This document shows positions 8,310 to 16,726 of a DNA stretch of 64,000 nucleotides, in pieces. Origin of the DNA: Candidatus Tokpelaia hoelldoblerii (GTDB taxonomy: Bacteria; Pseudomonadota; Alphaproteobacteria; Rhizobiales; Rhizobiaceae); contig CP017315.1 in assembly GCA_002005325.1 (NCBI GenBank), positions 868,001 through 932,000 on the forward strand. Direction: 5' to 3'. The notes beneath the pieces are model-generated. The model was not told where the DNA came from. It made no database searches and worked only from the letters and a program-made list of their open reading frames with translations. Position 1 is the first letter of the stretch; every line of letters begins with the position of its first letter. The translations under genes and the position numbers were made by a program.

Positions 8310-8723
8310 TTGGATGGTTGTGGTTCCATATCTCATGGTATGTCCAGAGATAAATTAAACATTGCCAGTGTCGTCCTTATGCTCGTTAACATAGCTTTGT
8401 TTGGGTTGTGGTGGTCTTTAATTCGTGTTGACGCTATACCGGGCAGGAAAATCGCAGAATATCAATTTAGTTATGTCGGGGTGCAGATTACAATCCTGGC
8501 TGCGATTATAACGTTTGGAGCCCTGCTTATTGCCGGTTTGAGTTTTATTGGTTATCGGTCCCTGGTTGAGAAAGCAGAAAATAAAGCAGACAAAGTCGCG
8601 CGGGAAGCAGTCAATAAATATGCAAATCTGTCACGGGAAAACAGCTTGTTTGATACTATCTTATCCCTTGAAAAGAAATATAAATCTGAAAATCTGGATG
8701 GTGCTGAGGAGGCTGATGACTGA
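8310..8723 (+). CDS. Small two-helix membrane protein with cytoplasmic tail
   Basis: A 137-residue protein of no family I recognise. Two hydrophobic segments (about 17-36 and 53-80) are followed by a charged, probably helical tail rich in Lys and Glu (KAENKADKVAREAVNKYAN onward). An alternative start is the Met at residue 11 (8340); neither start has a strong ribosome-binding site. Its TGA overlaps the ATG of the ImmA-like gene (TGATG), so the two are probably co-translated and may work together. It lies in the AT-rich patch. Confidence 0.65.
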   Translation: MDGCGSISHGMSRDKLNIASVVLMLVNIALFGLWWSLIRVDAIPGRKIAEYQFSYVGVQITILAAIITFGALLIAGLSFIGYRSLVEKAENKADKVAREAVNKYANLSRENSLFDTILSLEKKYKSENLDGAEEADD

Positions 8724-9232
8724 TGTTGTTACGAGACCAGGAAGCTGTCATTGAAAAAAGAACCCGGAGTATCCCTGTTAAAGTTGTGGCTTTGGCGCGC
8801 GATCTGGGTTTGAAGGTTTACACTTCAGACGCCCTGGGTGACCAGATTTCAGGCCTGATCAGAAAAGATGAGAAAAAAGGCGGATCCAGTGGCTACGCTA
8901 TCTTTATTAATGCCAACCATTCGGAAGAGCGTCGAAGGTTTACAATCGCTCATGAAATAGCGCATTTCGTTTTGCATAAATCGCTTATCGGCGATGGTAT
9001 TATGGAAGATGCCTTATTCCGTGCAGATGGTTTTACCAATGAACTGGAACGGGAAGCGAATGCTTTTGCCTCGGATATTCTTATGCCCAAAGAACTGATC
9101 AAGGAAGCGCATAAGGAAGGCATAATGGCTATTCCTGATCTTGCCCGGAAATTCAAGGTTTCCAGGGATGCGATGTCATATCGCCTCTATGGGCTGCCTT
9201 TTGAAGAAAAAATCAGTACAGGATGGGCATAG
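8723..9232 (+). CDS. ImmA/IrrE-family metallopeptidase
   Basis: A 169-residue protein with the zinc motif HEIAHF (His77, Glu78, His81) and the second family motif ELEREANAFASDILMP, whose Glu supplies the third ligand. Family members such as ImmA and IrrE/PprI cleave repressor proteins in response to a signal, in mobile elements or stress circuits. No HTH domain is present, so any cleaved regulator must be a separate protein. The start overlaps the stop of the membrane-protein gene. The target is unknown; the membrane partner is one possible sensor or substrate. Confidence 0.85.
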   Translation: MLLRDQEAVIEKRTRSIPVKVVALARDLGLKVYTSDALGDQISGLIRKDEKKGGSSGYAIFINANHSEERRRFTIAHEIAHFVLHKSLIGDGIMEDALFRADGFTNELEREANAFASDILMPKELIKEAHKEGIMAIPDLARKFKVSRDAMSYRLYGLPFEEKISTGWA

Positions 9233-9277
9233 GTTTAGTTTATCTATGGAAAGCTGTTAAAAACAGGCGGTTTGCTA

Positions 9278-10678
9278 TCAGCAATCAACAACATTGATGG
9301 CGAGGCCGCCTTCGCTTGTTTCCTTGTAACGCTCGTGCATGTCATGGCCGGTCTGGCGCATGGTTTCAATACAGGCGTCAAGTGGTACAAAATGCTTGCC
9401 GTCACCGTGCAGCGCAAGCGCGCTTGCTGTCACAGCCTTGACCGCGCCCAGCGCGTTGCGCTCGATACAAGGCACCTGCACCAGGCCGGCAACCGGGTCG
9501 CACGTCATGCCGAGATGGTGTTCAAGCGCAATTTCCGCTGCATTCTCAATCTGTTCCGGCGTGCCGCCAAGTGCTGCCGTCAGGCCTGCCGCCGCCATGG
9601 AAGCGGCTGAACCCACTTCACCCTGACAGCCGACTTCCGCGCCGGAAATAGAAGCATTGGATTTGATGATGCCGCCAATGGCCGCTGCGGTGAGTAAAAA
9701 TTCTTCCACACCCCTGGCATTGGCTTCATCACAAAATTGCAGGTAGTAGCGCAAAACTGCCGGGATAACACCGGCCGCGCCATTGGTCGGGGCGGTGACA
9801 ACCTGTCCGCCGGCCGCGTTTTCCTCATTCACCGCCATGGCGAAAACAGAAATCCATTCATTGGCGGCCATTGGATTGTGACGATTGCTTTTTTTGTTTT
9901 CTTCCAGAGTTTCATAGAGTTTTTTAGCCCGCCGTTTGATTTTCAAACCGCCGGGCAGTTCGCCCTCGGCAGCAAGCCCGCGATCAATACAGGCAGACAT
10001 GATAGCAGAAATACGCTGCAAGCCATGGCTCAATGATTGACTGTTCATACGCGTCAATTCATTGGCGTGTTTCATTGCGGCAATGCTCAAGCCGCTTTCC
10101 GCCGCCATTGTCAGCATTTCTTTTGCCGTGCGGAAAGGATAGGGAACGGCAGGAGAATCATCGGCGGAGGTGCGGTTTTCTCCTGCGCCCATGTCTTCCT
10201 CACGGACGACAAAGCCGCCACCGACAGAATAATAGCCCCGGCGTAAAAGCAGCTTGCCGTTGCTGTCAAAAGCTTCAAACTGCAAGCCATTGGTGTGCAG
10301 CGGCATACGCTTGCCTTTGGCAAAGACAATATCCTTTTCCGGTAAAAAGTCGTAGGCCGGGTGGTTTTCCGGCGTAACCTTGCCGGTTTTGTGAACGCGC
10401 GCCACAATATCATCCATCCCGGCAGGGTCTATTGTGTCGGGAGTAAAGCCCGACAGGCCGAGAAGAATGGCGCGATCAGAAGCGTGGCCAATGCCTGTAT
10501 AGGCGAGGGAGCCGTATAATGTCGCCTTGAGATGTTTGATTTTTGTGCTGGCGGGCCGTGGCCACTGGTCACCCGCAAGCTCATGCAAGAACATATTTGC
10601 CGCTGTCATCGGCCCCATTGTATGGGAACTGGAAGGCCCGACACCAATTTTAAACAGGTCAAAAACAGATAAAAACAT
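9278..10678 (-). CDS. sdaA: L-serine ammonia-lyase (serine deaminase), iron-sulfur type
   Basis: A 466-residue single-chain serine dehydratase converting L-serine to pyruvate and ammonia. The N-terminal domain has GVGPSSSHTMGPMTAANMF. The catalytic domain has GCQGEVGSAASMAAAGL and TCDPVAGLVQVPCIERNA, which supply the [4Fe-4S] cysteines. The protein ends in INVVDC, as many members do. The pyruvate produced could feed the nearby pyruvate dehydrogenase, though the genes are not co-transcribed. A short hairpin lies in the leader at 10721-10742. Confidence 0.94.
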   Translation of the reverse strand: MFLSVFDLFKIGVGPSSSHTMGPMTAANMFLHELAGDQWPRPASTKIKHLKATLYGSLAYTGIGHASDRAILLGLSGFTPDTIDPAGMDDIVARVHKTGKVTPENHPAYDFLPEKDIVFAKGKRMPLHTNGLQFEAFDSNGKLLLRRGYYSVGGGFVVREEDMGAGENRTSADDSPAVPYPFRTAKEMLTMAAESGLSIAAMKHANELTRMNSQSLSHGLQRISAIMSACIDRGLAAEGELPGGLKIKRRAKKLYETLEENKKSNRHNPMAANEWISVFAMAVNEENAAGGQVVTAPTNGAAGVIPAVLRYYLQFCDEANARGVEEFLLTAAAIGGIIKSNASISGAEVGCQGEVGSAASMAAAGLTAALGGTPEQIENAAEIALEHHLGMTCDPVAGLVQVPCIERNALGAVKAVTASALALHGDGKHFVPLDACIETMRQTGHDMHERYKETSEGGLAINVVDC

Positions 10679-10720
10679 GGTTGGCTACCGTGCTTGTGGT
10701 TAAAATATTGTCTGTCTGAA

Positions 10721-10742
10721 AGGTCTGGCCTTTACCAGACCT
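10721..10742 (-). promoter_or_regulatory. Inverted repeat in the sdaA leader
   Basis: AGGTCTGG and CCAGACCT form a perfect 8-bp inverted repeat around a 6-base spacer, about 43 bases upstream of the sdaA start. It could be an operator or a leader hairpin. No regulator gene lies beside it. Confidence 0.35.
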
Positions 10743-10815
10743 GTATTGAATATCATTATCAGAATAAGAAAGATTTGTCTTGTATATATTACAAAAAACA
10801 TTTTGGTAAAAAAAG

Positions 10816-10850
10816 TTTTTCTATCCGGGCGCAATACCCGGATAGAAAAT
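10816..10850 (-). terminator. Rho-independent terminator of mucR
   Basis: A 13-bp perfect stem (TTTTCTATCCGGG at 10817-10829 with CCCGGATAGAAAA at 10837-10849) encloses a 7-base loop. On the minus strand it follows the mucR stop by about 25 bases and is followed by a T-rich run. This also isolates sdaA from mucR transcription. Confidence 0.85.
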
Positions 10851-10874
10851 ATGGACAAGTTATGGAAACTGCCT

Positions 10875-11315
10875 TTATTTTTTGGCGGTTTTGGTTTGTT
10901 TTTCCCGCTCGGCCCGGGGGGTAAAGCCGATTATCTTGGCAAGTTCAGCCCGCTTTTTGGCATAATTGGGCGCAATCATCGGATAATGAGCGCCAAGACC
11001 CCATTTTTCACGGTATTCATCCGGTGTCATGTGATATTTGGCTGCAAGATGGCGTTTGAGCGATTTGTATTTCTTGCCATCTTCAAGGCAGATAATATAA
11101 TCAGGGAAGACAGAGCGTTTGGGGTTTACTGCAGGTGCCGGGCGGTTTTCTTGTGTAACGTGTGTATTTCCGACCACTGAAAGCGCTTGATAGACAGCAC
11201 GCACAAAATTCGGCAATTCCTCATATTCTATGGTGTTATTGGATGTGAATGCACAAACAATATCCGCTGTTTTCTCGGACAATAGTCTGTGCATGGCTTC
11301 TTTTTCTGTTGTCAT
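10875..11315 (-). CDS. mucR: MucR/Ros-family zinc-finger transcriptional regulator
   Basis: A 146-residue prokaryotic zinc-finger protein. The finger lies in IICLEDGKKYKSLKRHLAAK, followed by YHMTPDEYREKWGL. It has Cys-x2-Asp in place of Cys-x2-Cys plus two His, a variant known in MucR homologues. These proteins bind AT-rich promoters and act as global repressors of envelope, motility and virulence genes in Rhizobiales. The basic tail (PRAEREKQTKTAKK) is typical. It has its own terminator downstream. Which genes it controls here cannot be read from the sequence. Confidence 0.9.
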   Translation of the reverse strand: MTTEKEAMHRLLSEKTADIVCAFTSNNTIEYEELPNFVRAVYQALSVVGNTHVTQENRPAPAVNPKRSVFPDYIICLEDGKKYKSLKRHLAAKYHMTPDEYREKWGLGAHYPMIAPNYAKKRAELAKIIGFTPRAEREKQTKTAKK

Positions 11316-11420
11316 TGCCGTTCTCCATTGGAATGCGTATTCTCTTTATAGAATGATTTTTGCCCTCAGGCCCTATGAAATAGGGCTCTGTTTAGGAAAT
11401 TTCTATAGCTGGAATAGAAT

Positions 11421-11831
11421 TTATTTACATTTTTTACACAGCCCACGGATCTCAAGTGCTGTCGTCGTGGGTTGGAAATGCATTGTTTGCATATGTTTTG
11501 TTATGTCATTGGCGATATTTTCATTGTCAAACTCGGCGATAATGCCACACTTTTGGCAAATAGCAAAGGCAACAAGTTCGTGATTATTACAGTTCTGGTG
11601 CGAGCAGGCGACAAAAGCATTGAGGCTTTCCAGCCGGTGGACAAGGCCAAGATCAATCAGCTTTTCCAGAGCGCGATAAACCTGCAGGGGAGCGCGAAAC
11701 CCTTGTCCGCGCAACTGGCCAAGAATATTATAGGCGCTCAGCGCGGTTTTTCCGCGCAGTAAAACATCCAGGACGTGACGCTGGTTCCGGGTCAGGGGCG
11801 GCGGGGAAGAGGGGGTATGATGATGCGGCAT
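11421..11831 (-). CDS. zur: Zinc uptake regulator, Fur family
   Basis: A 136-residue Fur-superfamily repressor. An N-terminal winged helix (about 15-75) precedes a dimerisation domain with two CxxC pairs (CQKC and CKKC) that hold structural zinc, and metal-site residues in CSHQNCNNHE. The gene lies 10 bases behind znuB at the end of znuC-znuB-zur, which identifies it as Zur rather than Fur or Mur. It should repress both znuA and its own operon through the palindrome at 13489-13505. Confidence 0.92.
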   Translation of the reverse strand: MPHHHTPSSPPPLTRNQRHVLDVLLRGKTALSAYNILGQLRGQGFRAPLQVYRALEKLIDLGLVHRLESLNAFVACSHQNCNNHELVAFAICQKCGIIAEFDNENIANDITKHMQTMHFQPTTTALEIRGLCKKCK

Positions 11832-11841
11832 TTATTTGGCT

Positions 11842-12651
11842 TTATCCATGCTGTTTTGTGCCAGACAGGCGGCTTAAGGGCGAGAGGCAGAGGAGAAACA
11901 GGATAAAGGCAGCGACCACGATAGAAGCGCCGGACGGGGTATCAAATTGCAGTGAGGAGAACAATCCGCTGATCGCGGCAACAACACCGAGAACTGCGGC
12001 GATCAGGGCCATTTTTTCAGGACTGTGCGACAGGCGGCGGGCAGTGGCCGCCGGCAGGATCAACAGGGCTGTGATGAGAAGAATGCCGACAATCTTCATG
12101 GCGACAGCAATAACCAGCGCCAGAAGCAGCATAAAGGCAAAACGGGCGCGTCCGGGCTGAAGGCCTTCGGCTCTGGCGAGATCCGGGCTGAGCGTGGCGG
12201 CAATCAGCGGCCGCCACAGTTTGGCAAGCAGGAGAATGGCTGTTGCACCGCCGCCCCAGATAAAGCCCAGATCCCATTTGGAAATGGAAAGGACATCGCC
12301 AAACAGATAAGCGCTCAAGTCCTGCCGGAACCATGGTATGAAGCTGATAATGACCAGACTGACCGCGAGGCTGGAATGCGACAGGATCCCCATAAGGGAA
12401 TCTCCGGCCAGCGAGGATTTTTGTTGCAATAAAACCAGGACAGCCGCCAGCACAATCGCAACAAGAAAAACCGAAAGTGTCATGTTAATCTGGAAGGCAA
12501 AGGCCAGCGCCACGCCAAGCAGTGAAGAATGCGCCATGGTATCACCAAAATAAGCCATGCGCCGCCACACAATAATACAGCCCATGGGGCCTGTTGCCAG
12601 CGCCACACCGATACAGCCGACAAGGGCGCGCATGAAAAAATCATCAAACAT
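11842..12651 (-). CDS. znuB: Zinc ABC transporter permease
   Basis: A 269-residue membrane protein of the ABC-3 metal permease family with about eight hydrophobic segments. The start chosen is the ATG at 12651 (MFDDFFMRAL), which overlaps the znuC stop by one base; an upstream in-frame start would run far into znuC. It forms the membrane channel for ZnuC and receives zinc from ZnuA. GDTMAHSSLLGVALAF is the conserved family segment. Confidence 0.94.
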   Translation of the reverse strand: MFDDFFMRALVGCIGVALATGPMGCIIVWRRMAYFGDTMAHSSLLGVALAFAFQINMTLSVFLVAIVLAAVLVLLQQKSSLAGDSLMGILSHSSLAVSLVIISFIPWFRQDLSAYLFGDVLSISKWDLGFIWGGGATAILLLAKLWRPLIAATLSPDLARAEGLQPGRARFAFMLLLALVIAVAMKIVGILLITALLILPAATARRLSHSPEKMALIAAVLGVVAAISGLFSSLQFDTPSGASIVVAAFILFLLCLSPLSRLSGTKQHG

Positions 12652-13427
12652 TATGTGTGTTTTCCTTTTGGGCGATGGCGGCCGCGGCATATGCGGCCAT
12701 CTGCTTCATGGGTATGGTCATGGTGATGCTGGTAAAGCGCCAGCATATGCGCCTGTTCCCGCGTGCGGAACAAGGCGGCATATTCGGCGCTGTCAGCGAC
12801 ATCCCGCGGCTTGCCGCTGCAGCAGATATGGCCGTTGAGACATAGGACCCTGTCGGAAGCAGCCATGACAATGTGCAAATCATGTGAAACCAGCAAAATA
12901 CCGCAATTCAGCCGGTCGCGATAATCGCTGATCAGTTGATAGAGCGCACTTTCACCCGCAAAATCCACCCCTTGCAGCGGCTCGTCCAGGACCAGCAGGT
13001 CCGGCTGGCGGGCAACGGCCCGGGCAAGCAGCACCCGCTGAAGCTCTCCGCCGGAAAGTGTGGCAACTTCTGCCCGGGCGCTGGCGGCCATGCCGACTTC
13101 CTGCAGGCTTTGTTTCATAACCTGCGGTGTAATGGCGCCGGTCAAGGTCATCAGGCGTTCAACCGTCAGGGGCAGGGCGGGGCTGATATTGATTTTTTGC
13201 GGCACATAGCCGATTTTCAAATGCGGCTGCTGCTTTACCTTGCCGGTTGTCGGCGGCAAAATGCCCAGCGCCATTTTGGCTGTCGTGCTTTTGCCGGAAC
13301 CATTGGGGCCGATCAGGGTGATAATCTCGCCCCGGTGAATATCAAGGTCGATATCGCGCACCAGCCAGCGAGAGCCGGACTTGATACCGGCTTTGCGTAA
13401 GGAAACAAGAGGTGAGGCAGCGGGCAA
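12651..13427 (-). CDS. znuC: Zinc ABC transporter ATP-binding protein
   Basis: A 258-residue ABC ATPase. Walker A is GPNGSGKST, the signature is LSGGELQRVLLARA and Walker B is LLVLDEP. The His-rich C-terminus (YQHHHDHTHEADGR) is common in metal transporters. It is the first gene of znuC-znuB-zur and is transcribed away from znuA. The 97-base divergent gap holds a Zur-type palindrome. Confidence 0.95.
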   Translation of the reverse strand: MPAASPLVSLRKAGIKSGSRWLVRDIDLDIHRGEIITLIGPNGSGKSTTAKMALGILPPTTGKVKQQPHLKIGYVPQKINISPALPLTVERLMTLTGAITPQVMKQSLQEVGMAASARAEVATLSGGELQRVLLARAVARQPDLLVLDEPLQGVDFAGESALYQLISDYRDRLNCGILLVSHDLHIVMAASDRVLCLNGHICCSGKPRDVADSAEYAALFRTREQAHMLALYQHHHDHTHEADGRICRGRHRPKGKHT

Positions 13428-13488
13428 GCAAAAATCTCCGTAAACTCAATATTGCCTGTTTGTGGCGGGTACGTTATATCATGCTGAT

Positions 13489-13505
13489 ATGTTATAATAT
13501 AACAT
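13489..13505. promoter_or_regulatory. Zur box between znuC and znuA
   Basis: ATGTTATAATATAACAT is a 17-bp perfect palindrome around a central base. It matches the TGTTATA-type Zur boxes described for alphaproteobacteria. It lies 20 bases before the znuA start and about 60 bases before znuC, so one site could repress both directions when zinc is plentiful. A second, weaker inverted repeat (ATATCA, 3 bases, TGATAT) touches it at 13476-13490. Confidence 0.85.
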
Positions 13506-13524
13506 TTCTGTTGCGAGGCGTAAA

Positions 13525-14448
13525 ATGAAATTTTTTCCACGGATTTTACAATATGGCATTCTTGCTCTGACGCTGTTGTTTTTGCCTTTACAGGCCTTTG
13601 CGGCGCCGGTTGTGGCGGTATCCATCAAGCCGTTGCATTCATTGGCGGCGGCGGTGATGCAAGGGATGGGGGAGCCGGCGCTCATTGTTGAAGGGACAGG
13701 CTCAGAGCATGGCTATCAGTTGCGGCCAAAGGATGCGCGCCTGCTTGCCGGGGCTGATATTGTTTTCTGGGCGGGGGAAGAGATGGAAGGGTTTCTGGTA
13801 AAGCCTTTGGAAAGCCTGGCTGCCAGGGCCCGGCAGGTCGCCTTGTCGCAAGCGCCGGGTGTGCAGCTGCTGGATATGCGTGCAGACGGCGATTTTGAAA
13901 CTCATACCCATAGGGAAACACATAATCATCATAAGGATTTGCACTTCTGGCTTGATCCGCAAAATGCCAAAGCTGCGGTGGCGCAGATTGCCGCCGTGCT
14001 TGCGCAGGCTGATCCCGCCAATGCTGCGCGCTATTCTCATAACGCCAGGGCCTATAATGCGCGCCTTGATGCTTTGACAGCAGATATTGCCCGTGAGCTT
14101 GCGCCGGTGCGCGGGCGGCCTTTTATTGTGTTTCATGATGCCTATCAGTATTTTGAACGGCGTTTTGATATTATGGCGGCCGGTTCTGTCACCCTTGATC
14201 CGGAACATGGTGTCGGGGCAAAGCGCCTTGCGCAAGTGCGCCGGAAGGTTAAAACAGCCGGCCCTGTTTGTGTATTTTCCGAACCGCAGTTTGAACCGCG
14301 GCTGGTGATGACTGTGATTGAGGGCACAGAGGCACAAACCGGTGTTCTTGATCCATTGGGGGCGGATATTGCCGCCGGTGCGGGGCAGTATCCGGCACTT
14401 GTCCGTAATCTGGCGGCTTCCTTGAAAAATTGCCTTTCCCGTGAATAA
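13525..14448 (+). CDS. znuA: Zinc ABC transporter substrate-binding protein
   Basis: A 307-residue periplasmic metal-binding protein of the cluster A-I type. It has a signal peptide of about 26 residues ending in LQAFA-AP. A His-rich loop (THTHRETHNHHKDLHFW) lies near residues 115-131 and probably collects zinc. The HFWLDP motif and later His residues form the metal site. It is divergent from znuC-znuB-zur across a shared Zur box, so all four genes should respond together to low zinc. Confidence 0.95.
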   Translation: MKFFPRILQYGILALTLLFLPLQAFAAPVVAVSIKPLHSLAAAVMQGMGEPALIVEGTGSEHGYQLRPKDARLLAGADIVFWAGEEMEGFLVKPLESLAARARQVALSQAPGVQLLDMRADGDFETHTHRETHNHHKDLHFWLDPQNAKAAVAQIAAVLAQADPANAARYSHNARAYNARLDALTADIARELAPVRGRPFIVFHDAYQYFERRFDIMAAGSVTLDPEHGVGAKRLAQVRRKVKTAGPVCVFSEPQFEPRLVMTVIEGTEAQTGVLDPLGADIAAGAGQYPALVRNLAASLKNCLSRE

Positions 14449-14531
14449 GGCAAAAACTTCTTTTTTGTTTTTGCGGCCAATAAAAGAGGCTGCTATTTTG
14501 TGGCAGGCAAATCCTGAAAGACAGAGAGGCT

Positions 14532-15263
14532 ATGAAACAGCATAAACAAAATCCGCGCCTGGCAATGGTTGATGTCTTGCGCTGTGCCGCTCTTGCCGGC
14601 ATGGCGGTTTTTCATTTCTGTGTCGATCTTGCCCTGTTCAATTTTATCGCGCCAGAGCGGGTGCGTGAGGGCGCTTTGCTGCTGCTGGCCCGCGTCGTGG
14701 CGGCAAGCTTTCTGTTTCTTGCCGGTTTCAGCCTGTTTCTGGCGCACCGCAACGGGATTCGCTATAGCGCTTTCCGGCGGCGTTTTCTGATCATTGCCGG
14801 GGCCGCGCTGCTGGTTTCGCTTATTACTTATGTGATGAGCCCGAATGATTTTGTCTATTTTGGCATTTTGCATGAAATTGCCGTGGCAAGCCTTGCCGGG
14901 CTGCTTTTTCTGCGCACACCGGTTTTGCTGAATATTGTGGTTATGGCCGTTGTTTGCCTGTTGCCGGGCGCTGTCTATATCGGCGACGCGCCCTGGTTGT
15001 GGTGGCTTGGCCTGGCATGGCTTGTACGCCCGTCGATGGATTTTGTGCCGTTTTTTCCGTGGTTTTCTGCCGTGCTTGCCGGTTTGACCGTGGCGCGCAT
15101 TATGGATACCGCCAGAATATTGCACTGGCTGCGCAACGGGTTGCCCATAGAGCCGCTTGACCGTGTGATGCAATGGTGCGGACGGCACAGCCTGTTCATC
15201 TACCTTGCCCATCAGCCGCTGTTGTGGGGTGCGGTTTATGCAGCAAGGCTCATTGCCGGATAA
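14532..15263 (+). CDS. DUF1624 / heparan-alpha-glucosaminide acetyltransferase-like membrane protein
   Basis: A 243-residue polytopic membrane protein with about seven hydrophobic segments. Family features are MVDVLRCAALAGMAVFHFCVDL at the start and the C-terminal HSLFIYLAHQPLLWG segment shared by membrane acyltransferases. The N-terminal His and Arg resemble the acyltransferase fold, but no bacterial substrate is established for this group. It is convergent with the porin gene. Family is likely; function is unknown. Confidence 0.75.
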   Translation: MKQHKQNPRLAMVDVLRCAALAGMAVFHFCVDLALFNFIAPERVREGALLLLARVVAASFLFLAGFSLFLAHRNGIRYSAFRRRFLIIAGAALLVSLITYVMSPNDFVYFGILHEIAVASLAGLLFLRTPVLLNIVVMAVVCLLPGAVYIGDAPWLWWLGLAWLVRPSMDFVPFFPWFSAVLAGLTVARIMDTARILHWLRNGLPIEPLDRVMQWCGRHSLFIYLAHQPLLWGAVYAARLIAG

Positions 15264-15302
15264 GCAACGGCTTATCGGCAGGCAGGAGAGAGAAAAAGAG
15301 GT

Positions 15303-16535
15303 TCAGAAGTTGCGCTGCAGGCGGATTGCGCCTTGGAAGGCATCCTGTCCCTGAAAGGTCACACGTGAACCGTCATCCCATTTGGTATTGTCACCATGGT
15401 GGACATAGGTGAACTCCGGTATGACATTCAGTCCGGGCACCAGCATATGGGTGACGTTGGTCGAGGCGCTGAAGACAGATGTATCGTCATAGGTCAGCTG
15501 CGTATTGAGAATGGTTCTGTCAGTCAAGGCATAAGCTGCGCCGCCCCACACGATCCAGTCGCCGCCCCAGTCACCATATTGGGTGGTGTGCAAACGGAAA
15601 TAATAGTCCTGTCCATTATTCTTCTTTTTTGTATAAGCTGCATCATAGGCATAATAATCGTCATTGCTTTTATAGCCGACCATAAACCACAGGCTTAGCT
15701 GATCGGTAGCATGAATGTCAGCACGTATTTTTGCCGCCCAGCTGTCCCATTCCGAATCATAAGCACCGACAGCAGTGATTGAACCCCAGTTTTGTGCATA
15801 TTTTGCGCCAAAAAGAACATTGGGTGTGTAATCCCTGATCAGGCTGCCGCTGTGAAAACGGTGCACCCCGGGCTCGTCTGCGATGGATATTCCGTTGTCC
15901 GGGCCTACCCGAAAGCCGCTGTCATTGCGGGAATAATTGTTGCCGGTGTCATCGCTGCCGGCGTCGCTGCCCTGTTCAATCCCCAAAATAGCGGAAAAGC
16001 CGTTATCAGCCATATAGGTATAACTGATAACGTTGGAGCGCTGATACATGCCCGGGTCGACGACATCATCATTGACCATTTTGCCGAGATAGCCTGTCCA
16101 GTGCCAGAAAATCGATTCGTCAACACCGACGCGCAGACCGTTGAGGTCCATATAGCCGAAACGCAGCTGGCCGTTGATACGATCGGCGCCGTCATCCCAT
16201 TGTGTGCGCAGTTCTATCACTGTGCGCAGGCTGCCGAGTTCCGTGTCGCTGACTGTGTCAAAGCGCAATTCACCGCGGGCGCGCCAGGCATAGGTGTTGC
16301 GTGATTTGCGCTTATTATACGAGTGAACGTTATCCCCCGCTTTCAGTTCAGCCCGCACATGGCCGGACAGGCGCATACAGGTCTGGGTGCCGGGAATATA
16401 AAAATAACCGCTGCCATAAGCATCACATACCCGCACAAATTCTACCGGTTCAGGCTCTGCAATAAAGATATCCGCCGCAAAAACAGGGCCGGATATAACA
16501 AGGGCGGCTGTTGACAGGAATAACCTTGTTGTCAT
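15303..16535 (-). CDS. Outer-membrane porin, Rhizobiales Omp2/RopA type
   Basis: A 410-residue general porin. The start at 16535 is preceded by AAGGAG, unlike upstream in-frame codons. A signal peptide ends in GPVFA-AD. The mature N-terminus has EPVEFVRVCDAYGSGYFYIP followed by GTQTC, the conserved Cys-bearing plug segment of Brucella/Rhizobium porins. The C-terminus ends in Phe (LQRNF), as outer-membrane barrels do. It forms diffusion pores for small solutes. The leader to about 16726 shows no other gene. Confidence 0.92.
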   Translation of the reverse strand: MTTRLFLSTAALVISGPVFAADIFIAEPEPVEFVRVCDAYGSGYFYIPGTQTCMRLSGHVRAELKAGDNVHSYNKRKSRNTYAWRARGELRFDTVSDTELGSLRTVIELRTQWDDGADRINGQLRFGYMDLNGLRVGVDESIFWHWTGYLGKMVNDDVVDPGMYQRSNVISYTYMADNGFSAILGIEQGSDAGSDDTGNNYSRNDSGFRVGPDNGISIADEPGVHRFHSGSLIRDYTPNVLFGAKYAQNWGSITAVGAYDSEWDSWAAKIRADIHATDQLSLWFMVGYKSNDDYYAYDAAYTKKKNNGQDYYFRLHTTQYGDWGGDWIVWGGAAYALTDRTILNTQLTYDDTSVFSASTNVTHMLVPGLNVIPEFTYVHHGDNTKWDDGSRVTFQGQDAFQGAIRLQRNF

Positions 16536-16726
16536 TGTCTTGCTCCTTACGGGTTGCACGACGTGTTCATAACCCTGTTCCAGCAGCAGGCTCTATAAAA
16601 AATTAACACATTTTTAATATTTTGAAAGAAGGCTGTGACTTTATCGGATATTTATACGCAGCTTTATTTTAACCTGCCATTGCAATTTTTTGCCTTAAAG
16701 AGTCCGGAGACCAATAAATTTACCGG

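Noticed and set aside
7508..9277. The AT-rich patch considered as a prophage or integrative element
   Set aside because: No integrase, attachment repeats or structural phage genes are present; only composition and a ratA relic support foreign origin.
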